Assembly (NCBI GenBank): GCA_937888485.1
Contig: CALAQQ010000151.1
Location: 1-16,419 of the forward strand
From: an uncultured Clostridia bacterium
GTDB taxonomy: Bacteria; Bacillota; Clostridia; Oscillospirales; Acutalibacteraceae
Length of the DNA: 16,419 nt
Reading direction: 5' to 3'
Within the stretch, counting starts at the first letter, position 1. Each line of letters starts with the position of its first letter. The notes beneath the pieces were generated by a model. That model did not search any database, was not told the origin of the DNA, and worked only from the letters and a program-made list of their open reading frames with translations. Below, one piece after another: positions 8,009-13,380 of this stretch. A program made the position numbers and the translations under genes.

Positions 8009-8052
8009 AAAAAATCGAGTGTTCACAACTTGAATCCGTTATGAACACTCGA
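8009..8052 (-). terminator. Native tRNA-Arg transcription terminator, now next to the left attachment site
   Basis: An 11-bp stem (8015-8025 with 8042-8052, arms TCGAGTGTTCA/TGAACACTCGA) and 16-nt loop, followed on the minus strand by TTTTTTATTT. It lies 2 nt beyond the 3' end of the tRNA fragment. This is the layout expected downstream of an intact tRNA gene, so the flank left of 8055 is the original sequence distal to the tRNA. Confidence 0.8.
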
Positions 8053-8054
8053 GA

Positions 8055-8099
8055 TGGCGCGCTGCAAGGGATTCGAACCCCTGACCTTTTGGTTCGTAG
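8055..8099 (-). other. Left attachment site: 45-bp duplicate of the tRNA-Arg 3' half
   Basis: These 45 bases are identical to 16354-16398. Read on the minus strand they comprise the anticodon loop, variable region, T arm, 3' acceptor strand and encoded CCA. The identity stops exactly where the anticodon stem would continue: here the next bases are ATACGAAG instead of CCAAACAC. This is a footprint of tyrosine-integrase insertion into a tRNA gene with crossover in the anticodon-loop region. A small dyad TTCGTA-GA-TACGAA (8093-8106) spans the junction. Confidence 0.93.
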
Positions 8100-8204
8100 A
8101 TACGAAGCTCTCGTTTTACGGCTTTTTATATTTTTGCACAATTCCTTATATATCAACAATTTCAGCCGTTTTGCATTTCATATCATTTCATAGTTTTAAG
8201 CGGT

Positions 8205-8239
8205 TTTGTGTACCATTGGTACACAAATAGTACACAAAA
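8205..8239. promoter_or_regulatory. Left-arm integrase-binding repeats (GTACACAAA)
   Basis: GTACACAAA occurs at 8219-8227 and 8230-8238 (11-bp pitch), with an inverted copy TTTGTGTAC at 8205-8213. The direct pair recurs almost exactly at 16252-16271 near the other end. Paired 9-mers at both ends of an element, 80-130 bp inside the cores, are typical arm sites for a tyrosine integrase's N-terminal domain. The assignment is inferred from position and symmetry. Confidence 0.7.
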
Positions 8240-8257
8240 AACACTTCCCCAACAAAG

Positions 8258-8424
8258 ACAAAATGGCGAGCAAATCGCCCGCCATTTTGCCACCCGCTAG
8301 GGGTATAGCATTTTTTATAAGACCCGCAAGGGGTACAATCATTATATGTGTTCCATTCAAAAAAATGCACAAACATTCGCATGGAACAATTGGATATTAT
8401 AAAGAATATTATTGATTTTGTCAA
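8258..8424 (-). ncRNA. Candidate small RNA driven leftward by a consensus promoter
   Basis: A perfect minus-strand promoter (-35 TTGACA at 8424-8419, 17-bp spacer, -10 TATAAT at 8401-8396) would start an RNA near 8389. About 100 nt later comes a 9-bp hairpin AAAATGGCG/CGCCATTTT (8260-8268 with 8280-8288), followed on the minus strand by GTCTTTG. The RNA would contain the two ACCCGCWAGGGGTA repeats and part of a TGTTCCAT/ATGGAACA dyad (8349-8388). No ORF with a ribosome site is present. It points from behind the mazF-like gene toward the attachment site. The RNA itself is a prediction. Confidence 0.5.
8292..8335. repeat. Two copies of ACCCGCWAGGGGTA, 30-bp pitch
   Basis: ACCCGCTAGGGGTA (8292-8305) and ACCCGCAAGGGGTA (8322-8335) differ at one base. 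Each can form a tiny hairpin, ACCC/GGGGT closing four bases. They may be protein-binding iterons or elements of the predicted small RNA. The stretch 8100-8441 otherwise holds arm sites and the minus-strand promoter, and no convincing gene. Confidence 0.55.
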
Positions 8425-8441
8425 GATATTTTGATAAATTT

Positions 8442-8996
8442 TTATTTTGTTAATAATTCTATAATTTTATCGTCAATTTCTTGCAATTTGTCACTAGAAA
8501 GTTTCCATTGACCATCTTTTTTGGTTTTGGGTTTAATAATTCTAAGTTTAGATATCGCCCTTATTTGTGACGGCTTCGCAAAACTTACCTTGTCACTACC
8601 GGGAACAATAGTTCCTAAAAACACATCCGATTTATGCAAATCATCTTTTGTTTTTTCATTATCCAATGATGATATCGGAACAACTACAACTGTATTGTTT
8701 GCATTGTTATTGTTTTTTTCGATTACAACAGCATAATGCACTCCGCCCAATTCACTTCCTGTATTATAACCAAAATGAGCTAAAACAATATCCCCTCGTT
8801 TATAATACTTAAGTTTTTGTGGATTGAATGTTTTTTCAAAATTTATATACTGACACCATGTACTAAGCCATTCCGCCATTATGTGTTGCTGTTTCGGTGG
8901 CAGAGATACTATCATGCCTTCAATATCAAGCAATGTTTTGTGTAGGTCCGCATCACTTAAGCTTTCCGTAATATTTCTCTTGTGTTTCTCACTCAT
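8442..8996 (-). CDS. PemK/MazF-family protein with long N-terminal extension
   Basis: 184 aa. The core at about 67-155 shows the MazF/PemK signature RGDIVLAHFGYNTGSELGGV(H)YAVVIE, then TVVVVPISS and VSFAKPSQIRAISKLRI. This family normally cleaves mRNA and is held inactive by an antitoxin. The first 66 residues are an added helical region. I chose the ATG at 8996: AAAGGA lies 9 nt before it, and a TTGACA-17-TATACT promoter (9063-9035) places the mRNA start near 9028. An in-frame TTG at 9053 falls between -35 and -10. The adjacent HTH gene might be antitoxin or regulator, but it is 121 bp away with a separate promoter. The gene has no GAGCTTA copies, unlike the element backbone, suggesting later acquisition. 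Confidence 0.85.
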   Translation of the reverse strand: MSEKHKRNITESLSDADLHKTLLDIEGMIVSLPPKQQHIMAEWLSTWCQYINFEKTFNPQKLKYYKRGDIVLAHFGYNTGSELGGVHYAVVIEKNNNNANNTVVVVPISSLDNEKTKDDLHKSDVFLGTIVPGSDKVSFAKPSQIRAISKLRIIKPKTKKDGQWKLSSDKLQEIDDKIIELLTK

Positions 8997-9034
8997 CCTA
9001 AATAATCCTTTAATTTGTTTCTTATTCCATTTAA

Positions 9035-9063
9035 AGTATACATAATAAATCAAAAAATGTCAA
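9035..9063 (-). promoter_or_regulatory. Promoter of the MazF-like gene
   Basis: On the minus strand TTGACA (9063-9058), a 17-bp spacer and TATACT (9040-9035) give a near-perfect sigma-A promoter, with an expected start about 32 nt before the ATG at 8996. Confidence 0.8.
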
Positions 9064-9074
9064 ATATTTCTTTT

Positions 9075-9119
9075 AGCGGTTATTCAGCTTTATACGGCTG
9101 TTTAACCGCTTTTTGTTTT
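9075..9119 (+). terminator. Hairpin between the HTH and MazF-like genes
   Basis: AGCGGTT (9075-9081) pairs with AACCGCT (9104-9110), and an inner CAGC/GCTG pairing (9085-9100) is possible. The T-tract TTTTTGTTTT follows on the + strand, so it terminates rightward transcripts. On the minus strand it is a hairpin at the end of the HTH mRNA without a T-tract, and could partly separate the two minus-strand genes. Confidence 0.6.
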
Positions 9120-9324
9120 AATCAGGGATATATTCAATTATATCGCCGACTTGCATATCAAGCAGCTTGCAAAGCGTTGCAATGTTTTCCCAAGAAACCG
9201 GAAGTTTATCTCTGAATTTTTGTATTGTTGATTCACTTAATAATCTTTCTTTTCTCAACCTTGTTGTGTTATACCCTGCCGCTTTTAATGCTGCAAGAAC
9301 ATCAATTTTATACTGTAATGACAT
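9118..9324 (-). CDS. Small Cro/CI-type HTH regulator
   Basis: 68 aa; ribosome site AGAGGTG lies before the ATG. The whole chain is one HTH domain: KIDVLAALKAAGYNTTRLR, LLSESTIQKFRDK (recognition helix), then SWENIATLCKLLDMQVGDIIEY. This matches the short Cro/C1-type (HTH_26-like) repressors of Firmicutes mobile elements. Its promoter (9424-9396) overlaps an 18-bp dyad. A second copy of the dyad sits inside the opposing rightward promoter, so this protein is the obvious candidate to repress both. It could also influence the MazF-like gene downstream. Binding is inferred from layout. Confidence 0.85.
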   Translation of the reverse strand: MSLQYKIDVLAALKAAGYNTTRLRKERLLSESTIQKFRDKLPVSWENIATLCKLLDMQVGDIIEYIPD

Positions 9325-9395
9325 TTTTACACCTCTGTTCTGTTTTCTAAATATCCGGGCGAGCTTATAATATAAACTCTTCTCCCACTATACAC

Positions 9396-9424
9396 ATTAT
9401 ATCACAGTGATTACACGAATTCAA
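9396..9424 (-). promoter_or_regulatory. Leftward promoter of the small HTH gene
   Basis: Minus strand -35 TTGAAT (9424-9419), 17-bp spacer and -10 TATAAT (9401-9396). The -35 and -10 hexamers are identical to those of the divergent rightward promoter at 9474-9502. Operator dyad 9412-9429 covers the -35. Confidence 0.82.
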
Positions 9425-9498
9425 GTGTAAAATACACACGAATTTTAACACGAATTTTCGTGCAATATGTCAATTGAATTTACACGAATGTTAGTGTA
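9412..9498. promoter_or_regulatory. Three 18-bp operator dyads between divergent promoters
   Basis: The sites follow TACAC-GAANNNNN-GTGTA: TACACGAATTCAAGTGTA (9412-9429), AACACGAATTTTCGTGCA (9447-9464, degenerate) and TACACGAATGTTAGTGTA (9481-9498). An extra half site ACACGAATTTT lies at 9436-9446. The first covers the leftward -35, and the third fills the spacer of the rightward promoter and touches its -10. This is a lambda-like arrangement of repeated operators between divergent promoters, probably bound by the product of 9118-9324. Site geometry is seen; the binding protein is inferred. Confidence 0.8.
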
Positions 9499-9502
9499 TA
9501 AT
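9474..9502 (+). promoter_or_regulatory. Rightward promoter for the 9753 gene cluster
   Basis: TTGAAT (9474-9479), a 17-bp spacer (9480-9496) and TATAAT (9497-9502); start expected near 9509. The operator dyad 9481-9498 occupies the spacer, so occupancy should block RNA polymerase. Confidence 0.85.
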
Positions 9503-9508
9503 GTAGCT

Positions 9509-9752
9509 ACAAGGTTAAGAGAAGACAGGCGAAAATAAGCGGCAGCTGAAATCAAGAATGTTACATAAGAGTGGGAACGGATAAGCCTGATAGAAATTCA
9601 CGGAGTGATAGATAACTTAAAGCCGCCCACCGCTTAACAACAGACCCCGACACGGTAAACCGTTAACCCCTTGCGCCGGACATAAGCGGCAACATAAGCA
9701 GGTAACGCAAGCGAACAGAGGGCAGAAACAAATATAAAGAGAGGTTTTCACA
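9509..9752 (+). promoter_or_regulatory. Long, possibly structured 5' leader (about 244 nt)
   Basis: No convincing ORF lies between the promoter and the ATG at 9753. TAAGCGGCA occurs twice (9536-9544 and 9683-9691), and both copies can pair with a single CCGCTTA (9630-9636), giving two mutually exclusive folds. A dyad ACGGT-AA-ACCGT lies near 9655-9666. The leader could act as an attenuator or carry a binding site. I recognise no known riboswitch class. Confidence 0.4.
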
Positions 9753-10028
9753 ATGTCAACACACGAATTAATCGCAAAGGTCAGGGAGCTTAAAGAACTG
9801 CAACAGCTTATCGAAGAAGCTACCGCCGAAGCCGAAGCAATCAAAGACGAACTTAAGGCGCACATGAAGGCGACTGGAACATCAGAAATGACCGTTGATG
9901 TTTTTAAGCTCCGTTATTCCTCAGTAACAAGCAACCGCTTTGATACCAATTCTTTCAAAGCTACACACGGCGAACTTTACACACAGTATTGCAAGCCGTC
10001 AACTTCCATGCGATTCAGCGTTGCATAA
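9753..10028 (+). CDS. Small conserved-looking element protein, function unknown
   Basis: 91 aa; ribosome site AGAGAGG lies 10 nt before the ATG. The first half is a charged coiled coil (ELIAKVRELKELQQLIEEATAEAEAIKDELKAHMKATG). The second half reads EMTVDVFKLRYSSVTSNRFDTNSFKATHGELYTQY...MRFSV, a pattern reminiscent of short phage and IME proteins with a coiled coil before a small beta-rich tail (loosely Gp157-like). It is the first gene of the operator-controlled rightward transcript, so it is likely expressed on induction. No catalytic motif is seen. Confidence 0.8.
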   Translation: MSTHELIAKVRELKELQQLIEEATAEAEAIKDELKAHMKATGTSEMTVDVFKLRYSSVTSNRFDTNSFKATHGELYTQYCKPSTSMRFSVA

Positions 10029-10033
10029 GAAAA

Positions 10034-10127
10034 GCCCTTATCAGAACGCCGACCAAAGCAAATGATAAGGGCAACCCCACCCCACCAATTAAACGGAGCG
10101 GGTTGAGCTTATTATAAGCTCCCCGCT
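10034..10127. repeat. Two hairpins in the 128-bp gap after the 9753 gene
   Basis: GCCCTTATC (10034-10042) pairs with GATAAGGGC (10064-10072). Further on, AGCGGG (10097-10102) and GAGCTTA (10105-10111) pair with TAAGCTC (10115-10121) and CCCGCT (10122-10127), giving a 13-bp stem with a 2-nt bulge. Neither is followed by a T-tract, so they look like mRNA-processing or stability elements, or protein sites, rather than terminators. The second contains two copies of the dispersed 7-mer as a palindrome. Confidence 0.55.
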
Positions 10128-10156
10128 TCAAAAAGTCAACAGAAAGGTAATTAAAC

Positions 10157-10417
10157 ATGACAGAACACAAGAAAACAAAAGAAGAAATTATAAGCAGTGA
10201 TTTGTTATTTTCTGCTTTTTTAGCTTTAGAACAATCAAATCATCTGATTAATTCTTTGCTTGACGATTATTTTGACAAGTATAACCCGGATGATAAAAAC
10301 GATTTCTACCGTATTATTTACGGCTTCGAGCAAGCCCGTGCTTTTGCTGAAGTTATCGCCATGGTTAATTTTCAGACATTGAAACTTTTAACGGATGCAG
10401 GACTTGCAAGGTTTTAA
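10157..10417 (+). CDS. Small hypothetical protein
   Basis: 86 aa; ribosome site AAAGG lies before the ATG. It appears all-helical and acidic (SDLLFSAFLALEQSNHLINSLLDDYFDKYNPDDKNDFYRIIYGFEQARAFAEVIAMVNFQTLKLLTDAGL). I do not recognise a family. There is no signal peptide and no clear membrane segment. It lies between two other small genes on the same strand and is probably co-transcribed from the operator-controlled promoter at 9474. Small helical proteins in such element operons are often regulators or anti-defence factors, but nothing here shows which. Confidence 0.72.
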   Translation: MTEHKKTKEEIISSDLLFSAFLALEQSNHLINSLLDDYFDKYNPDDKNDFYRIIYGFEQARAFAEVIAMVNFQTLKLLTDAGLARF

Positions 10418-10438
10418 ATTTTTATTTAATATTTCATC

Positions 10439-10467
10439 TTGAACTTATCCAGTAAATATCATATAAT
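10439..10467 (+). promoter_or_regulatory. Promoter of the 10498 gene
   Basis: TTGAAC (10439-10444), a 17-bp spacer and TATAAT (10462-10467), with a start expected about 24 nt before the ATG. No operator dyad of the TACAC/GTGTA type overlaps it, so this gene may be expressed independently of its neighbours. Confidence 0.78.
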
Positions 10468-10497
10468 CTTGCTATAGATAAAAAGGAGTACATCACA

Positions 10498-10863
10498 ATG
10501 AATAACAAATATTATGTGCCGCCAATTAGCAGCCAAGAACTTGAAGAAACCCGAAACAAGCTTAACACCTACATTGCAAAGCATAACACAAAAAGTGATT
10601 CTGTGCCGCTTATCGGCATTTATGAGGGTATTAATGTTTTCAACCGTTTCACTTGCAAATATGAAGCAATTGCAATTGATGAAATATGCCCCTCTCCCGA
10701 AGGTTCATATATCTGCATTGCAAACCGAAAATTTGAAGTGTTCGGCACTTATTACGATATCGAGGGCAGACTTGTACATGTTTGGGGACTTGATTTATCA
10801 GAAAAAGAGCTTAAAAAGCTTGTCCGTGCAGACCGCAAAGCACACCCAAAAGCATATAAATGA
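10498..10863 (+). CDS. Hypothetical protein with its own promoter
   Basis: 121 aa; strong AAAAAGGAG ribosome site. The N-terminal 35 residues are helical; the middle is beta-rich (VPLIGIYEGINVFNRFTCKYEAIAIDEICPSPEGSYICIANRKFEVFGTYYDIEGRLVHVWGLDLS); the tail is basic (KKLVRADRKAHPKAYK). I do not recognise the family. A separate consensus promoter and a strong terminator make it a single-gene unit in the quiescent element, the layout often seen for accessory or host-interaction genes. The function cannot be told from sequence alone. Confidence 0.8.
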   Translation: MNNKYYVPPISSQELEETRNKLNTYIAKHNTKSDSVPLIGIYEGINVFNRFTCKYEAIAIDEICPSPEGSYICIANRKFEVFGTYYDIEGRLVHVWGLDLSEKELKKLVRADRKAHPKAYK

Positions 10864-10869
10864 GAATTT

Positions 10870-10899
10870 GCAGGAGTTAAGCTCCTGCTTTTTCTTTGT
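10870..10899 (+). terminator. Terminator of the 10498 gene
   Basis: GCAGGAG/CTCCTGC stem (about 10870-10887) around TTAAG, followed by TTTTTCTTTG on the + strand. It separates the rightward genes from the convergent leftward DUF1492-like gene ending at 10949. Confidence 0.85.
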
Positions 10900-10948
10900 T
10901 TATAAAAAAATAAGGCGAATATAACAAAAATGAGCTTATTATGTTACA

Positions 10949-11344
10949 TTACAGCGTTTCAAACACTTCTAAAGCGGCATTATAAAACCTTCGGGTCTGG
11001 CGCATGGAATAACCCATATCATGAGCTATTTTTTCAAACGTTTTGCAGTTAAAGAAGCGTTCCGTTAAAACACGCTCATAATTAGCGTTGTTAATTCTTG
11101 ATAACCGTTCCCGAAGTTCTGAAAACAACTGCATATAGTCGTTGATTTCTTTTAATATAAGCTCTTTTTGCTTTTCAATTCTTTCGATAGTTTCATCATA
11201 TATACGTTCAGAATCGGCATTCAGCTGATAAGATTCTTTTAAATGCCGTAATTTTACCGCCTTGTTTTCAAGCTCTTCCAACAAGCCGTAATTCACAGAT
11301 ATTAAATCATGCTTTTCATATAGTTCTCTTAATTTTTCAACCAT
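10949..11344 (-). CDS. DUF1492-like regulator with a sigma region 4-type HTH
   Basis: 131 aa. Residues about 1-85 are coiled coil (LRELYEKHDLISVNYGLLEELENKAVKL...). The C-terminal 45 residues contain RVLTERFFNCKTFEKIAHDMGYSMRQTRRFYNAALEVF, a sigma-70 region-4-like HTH as in DUF1492/ArpU-type proteins of phages and ICEs. I chose the ATG at 11344 because AAAGGA lies 6 nt before it. An upstream in-frame ATG at 11374 has no ribosome site and lies in a TTTTGCA/TGCAAAA dyad. It is the last gene of the leftward block. By analogy it controls late or replication genes of the element. Confidence 0.8.
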   Translation of the reverse strand: MVEKLRELYEKHDLISVNYGLLEELENKAVKLRHLKESYQLNADSERIYDETIERIEKQKELILKEINDYMQLFSELRERLSRINNANYERVLTERFFNCKTFEKIAHDMGYSMRQTRRFYNAALEVFETL

Positions 11345-11366
11345 GTTTTTTCCTTTCTTATCTCTG

Positions 11367-11386
11367 TTTTGCATTTGACTGCAAAA
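11367..11386. promoter_or_regulatory. Dyad TTTTGCA-N6-TGCAAAA between rep and the DUF1492-like gene
   Basis: A perfect 7-bp inverted repeat with 6-bp spacer. Nearly the same sequence, including the spacer, recurs at 16199-16217 close to the right end of the element. Two dyads that differ in spacer by one base suggest a shared regulator or recombination accessory protein. Confidence 0.5.
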
Positions 11387-11401
11387 CCGTATTTTAATTT
11401 G

Positions 11402-12139
11402 TTATATTCGCCTGTGTAATCGGTTCTTGCTCTTTTCATTTGTGTTTTTAATCATGGTGTATTTCTGATACGGATAGCCGTAATAATCAAAGCTGTTGAC
11501 AATGCTATCAACCTGAACCTTGTAGCCGTCTTTATCCTGCGGAACTTTGCGCCAACTGTCAGCTTTTACAATCTCTTTTTCAATTTCAGGCTTCTTTAAA
11601 TTTTTGCTTGCATTCCAACGTTTAGAACTTGCTTGTTTATCTTTATATGTGCGGTTTGTTTCTTTTACGAGATAATGTGCGAGCTTATAAAAATCATCTG
11701 AATAGGTTGTTTCAAAACGTGCTTGTCCTGCAGTCCATAAGGAGCTTATTATTTTATAGTCAATATCATTAGCTATCACATGGTGATGAATTCGCTTTGC
11801 TTCATACTCTGTAACAGCTATATATTTAAGCTCTTTCCCCCTTTTTCGATATTCTTTTCGGAGCTTACGGAGAAAAGCCGCCAAAGCTCGGGCAGCTTCT
11901 TCCGGTTCAGGCGCATCACCTGCATAAGTCAACAAAATAAACAAATCATCTTTTTTAAAGTTACTGTTTATAAGCCATCGGAGCTTATCTTCAGCATTAT
12001 TTTCATTTACTCTTTTTTGCTTTTCTTCGGTTTCCGCTCGATTCTCTAATCTGCGATGCTTTCTACCGTACCGGGCAGAATAATATTTTGTTATCTCTTT
12101 TGTGTTTCCCGCTTTAACTGTACGCATGATGTAAGGCAT
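11402..12139 (-). CDS. HUH-type rolling-circle replication initiator (Rep)
   Basis: 245 aa; AAAGGAG lies 7 nt before the ATG. It should nick one strand at a replication origin and prime rolling-circle synthesis of the excised element. Motifs in order: DLFILLTYAG (65-74, motif 1); EYEAKRIHHHVIAN with the HUH histidines H118-H120 (motif 2); and FYKLAHYLVKETNRT with the candidate nucleophile Y156 and K159 (motif 3). This order and the FLTLTY-HxH-YLxK pattern fit the ORF2/G2P-type replication proteins found in gut Firmicutes elements. The N-terminal 60 residues are very basic. There is no helicase domain. The upstream 440-bp gap carries an 11-bp dyad and a predicted antisense-type RNA, as expected for rep control. 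Confidence 0.85.
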   Translation of the reverse strand: MPYIMRTVKAGNTKEITKYYSARYGRKHRRLENRAETEEKQKRVNENNAEDKLRWLINSNFKKDDLFILLTYAGDAPEPEEAARALAAFLRKLRKEYRKRGKELKYIAVTEYEAKRIHHHVIANDIDYKIISSLWTAGQARFETTYSDDFYKLAHYLVKETNRTYKDKQASSKRWNASKNLKKPEIEKEIVKADSWRKVPQDKDGYKVQVDSIVNSFDYYGYPYQKYTMIKNTNEKSKNRLHRRI

Positions 12140-12160
12140 TATTAAGCTCCTTTGGTCGTT

Positions 12161-12232
12161 AAGTTAATACCTTTACCGAGGGTTCGAAGTGCCTCATACG
12201 GACACTTATAAAAACCTTGGCGGTATTAACTT
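12161..12232. repeat. Long imperfect cruciform upstream of rep, candidate origin or leader
   Basis: Perfect 11-bp arms AAGTTAATACC (12161-12171) and GGTATTAACTT (12222-12232) enclose 50 nt that fold further: CCGAGGGTT against AACCTTGG, then AAGTG against CACTT. It lies 22 bp upstream of the rep start, in the position of a rep mRNA leader. It is a good candidate for the double-strand origin or for a regulatory leader. No known nick consensus is recognised inside it. Confidence 0.6.
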
Positions 12233-12272
12233 TTCAAGGTCCCACTTTTATTTTCGAACATTTGTGTGTTGC

Positions 12273-12301
12273 TTGACAATGCCGTTATTCATGTGTATAA
12301 T
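12273..12301 (+). promoter_or_regulatory. Perfect consensus promoter in the rep upstream gap
   Basis: TTGACA (12273-12278), a 17-bp spacer and TATAAT (12296-12301) match the sigma-A consensus at every position. It points rightward, away from rep, into a stretch with a strong terminator and no gene. Confidence 0.92.
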
Positions 12302-12307
12302 AAATGC

Positions 12308-12403
12308 AAAGGCAAGCCGTTCACGATATTGTGAGCAGTTGTTTGTTTTTGCTATTGAAATAACCGTTGGCTTTGGTCGGCTTTGGCGGTTATTTCTTTT
12401 TTT
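12308..12403 (+). ncRNA. Candidate about 95-nt regulatory RNA in the rep control region
   Basis: The RNA would begin near 12308 from a perfect promoter. It ends at a 9-bp stem AAATAACCG/CGGTTATTT (12358-12366 with 12387-12395) followed by CTTTTTTT. The loop carries GGCTTTGG twice in tandem. No start codon with a ribosome site follows the predicted start. Copy-control RNAs of rolling-circle plasmids have this layout (strong promoter, short RNA, strong terminator, opposite strand near rep). If the rep mRNA starts to the right of about 12310 it would be antisense to the leader; otherwise the RNA acts in trans. The transcript itself is a prediction. Confidence 0.65.
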
Positions 12404-12424
12404 ATGTAAAAACGGAGCTTAAAA

Positions 12425-12510
12425 AGCTATAAAAAAGCACCAAAAAGAATGTTTTTTAAATGTTTTTGCTTATATTTCTCTTTTAATAATTATATTTTTA
12501 TAAAGAAAAA
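12425..12510. other. Very AT-rich stretch
   Basis: This part of the gene-free gap 12140-12579 is almost entirely A and T, including TTTTAATAATTATATTTTTA. It lies between the predicted small RNA and the sigma-gene terminator. It may be a DNA-unwinding region of a replication origin, or simply spacer; no gene is seen. Confidence 0.4.
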
Positions 12511-12528
12511 ATCTCACGCGTGCGAGAT
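12504..12528 (-). terminator. Terminator of the sigma-factor gene
   Basis: Read leftward, ATCTC and GAGAT (12511-12515 and 12524-12528) form a stem around ACGCGTGC, followed by TTTTTTC. An overlapping dyad ATATCGG (12527-12533) with CCGATAT (12553-12559) can form an upstream alternative hairpin. Confidence 0.65.
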
Positions 12529-12579
12529 ATCGGAATTGATTTCCCTTTTACCCCGATATTCCATTCTTTAAAAAAATTG

Positions 12580-13368
12580 TTATTTTTTTGACCCGGGGGG
12601 GCTTTTCATTTTTGCTATCATTTGTTCTACATATTCAAGAGTTATTTCTACAGAACTGCCGCCGAGAGTTTCAAAAGAACGCAGCCCCGTGCTTCGGTAA
12701 GCTCGGGAGCTTATCAAATCATTTTTAAATTCGTTGAGCGCTCCTATATATTGTGATTCTTTCAGCTTTTTCAGTGCCTGCTTCTCTCTTTCCCTGATTG
12801 CATTAATCGAAACATTTTCAAGCTCCGCTATTTCTTTTAATGACATCTTGTTAAAGTATCGAAGTTTCAGAACCTCTGCATATTTAGGCTGTAAGCTCCT
12901 CAATGCTTTATCTATAATGTACCTGAGCTTATCAAGCGTTATTTGTCGGTCTATATCCTCATAAGCTCGATATGATTCTTTATCTTCGATAAAATCAAGA
13001 TATGTATCTTCGCTTTCATCATCAACCGATTTATCAAGGCTGTTGCAATTATTTAACGGATTCTTTTTTTGCCTTGTTATTCCCGTTAAGGTGTTAAGCT
13101 CGTTTTTTAAGTAAAAGTCTATATATGTAACAAATTTAAGCCCCTTTGCGCTGTCATAGGCTTTAACAGCCGCCAACATTGCAAAATAGCTTGACTGCTG
13201 CAGGTCTTCAAGCTCCACGCTATAGCGTATACACCTTTCACGGTTACGGTTGTAAAAATTAAAAGCTTTAACATGATAAAGCTTTTTTGTCTGTTCCCAT
13301 AATTGGGCGCAGTATTCCCCGTGTCCTTCTTTTATAAGCTCCGCTAATCGTTCATTTGTCATTGACAT
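12580..13368 (-). CDS. Sigma-70-family RNA polymerase sigma factor
   Basis: 262 aa. Region 2 at about 45-95 reads CIRYSVELEDLQQSSYFAMLAAVKAYDSAKGLKFVTYIDFYLKNEL, the -10-recognition and core-binding segment. Region 4 at about 150-205 reads LRSLQPKYAEVLKLRYFNKMSLKEIAELENVSINAIREREKQALKKL, the -35-recognition HTH. An acidic linker (DKSVDDESEDTYLDFIEDKE) separates them. The tail of about 55 residues has no clear domain and ends in a C7 run and an A-rich stop region. It would redirect RNA polymerase to element promoters, perhaps upon induction. The ribosome site is AAAGGGG; a 38-bp dyad (13381-13418) sits just upstream. Element-borne sigma factors of this kind often drive transfer or packaging genes, but no such genes are visible here. 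Confidence 0.88.
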   Translation of the reverse strand: MSMTNERLAELIKEGHGEYCAQLWEQTKKLYHVKAFNFYNRNRERCIRYSVELEDLQQSSYFAMLAAVKAYDSAKGLKFVTYIDFYLKNELNTLTGITRQKKNPLNNCNSLDKSVDDESEDTYLDFIEDKESYRAYEDIDRQITLDKLRYIIDKALRSLQPKYAEVLKLRYFNKMSLKEIAELENVSINAIREREKQALKKLKESQYIGALNEFKNDLISSRAYRSTGLRSFETLGGSSVEITLEYVEQMIAKMKSPPGSKK

Positions 13369-13380
13369 TATCGCCCCTTT

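Noticed and set aside
8055..8099. A second tRNA gene at the left end.
   Set aside because: Only the 3' half is present; the D arm and 5' acceptor strand are missing, so it is an attachment-site remnant.
8188..8424. Overlapping ORFs of 60-80 codons on both strands near the left end of the element.
   Set aside because: They cover arm sites, hairpins and a promoter, lack ribosome sites, and the minus-strand one would start inside the -35 box.
8997..9053. Upstream TTG start adding 19 residues to the MazF-like protein.
   Set aside because: It lies between the -35 and -10 of a near-consensus promoter, whereas the ATG at 8996 has its own ribosome site.
12189..12422. A 77-codon + strand ORF in the rep upstream gap.
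   Set aside because: It has no ribosome site, runs through the cruciform, the perfect promoter and the terminator, and has an implausible composition.
12585..12600. A G7 run and a T7 run at the end of the sigma gene as a possible frameshift site.
   Set aside because: The run lies in the last codons, where slippage would change only the tail; a sequencing error is as likely.
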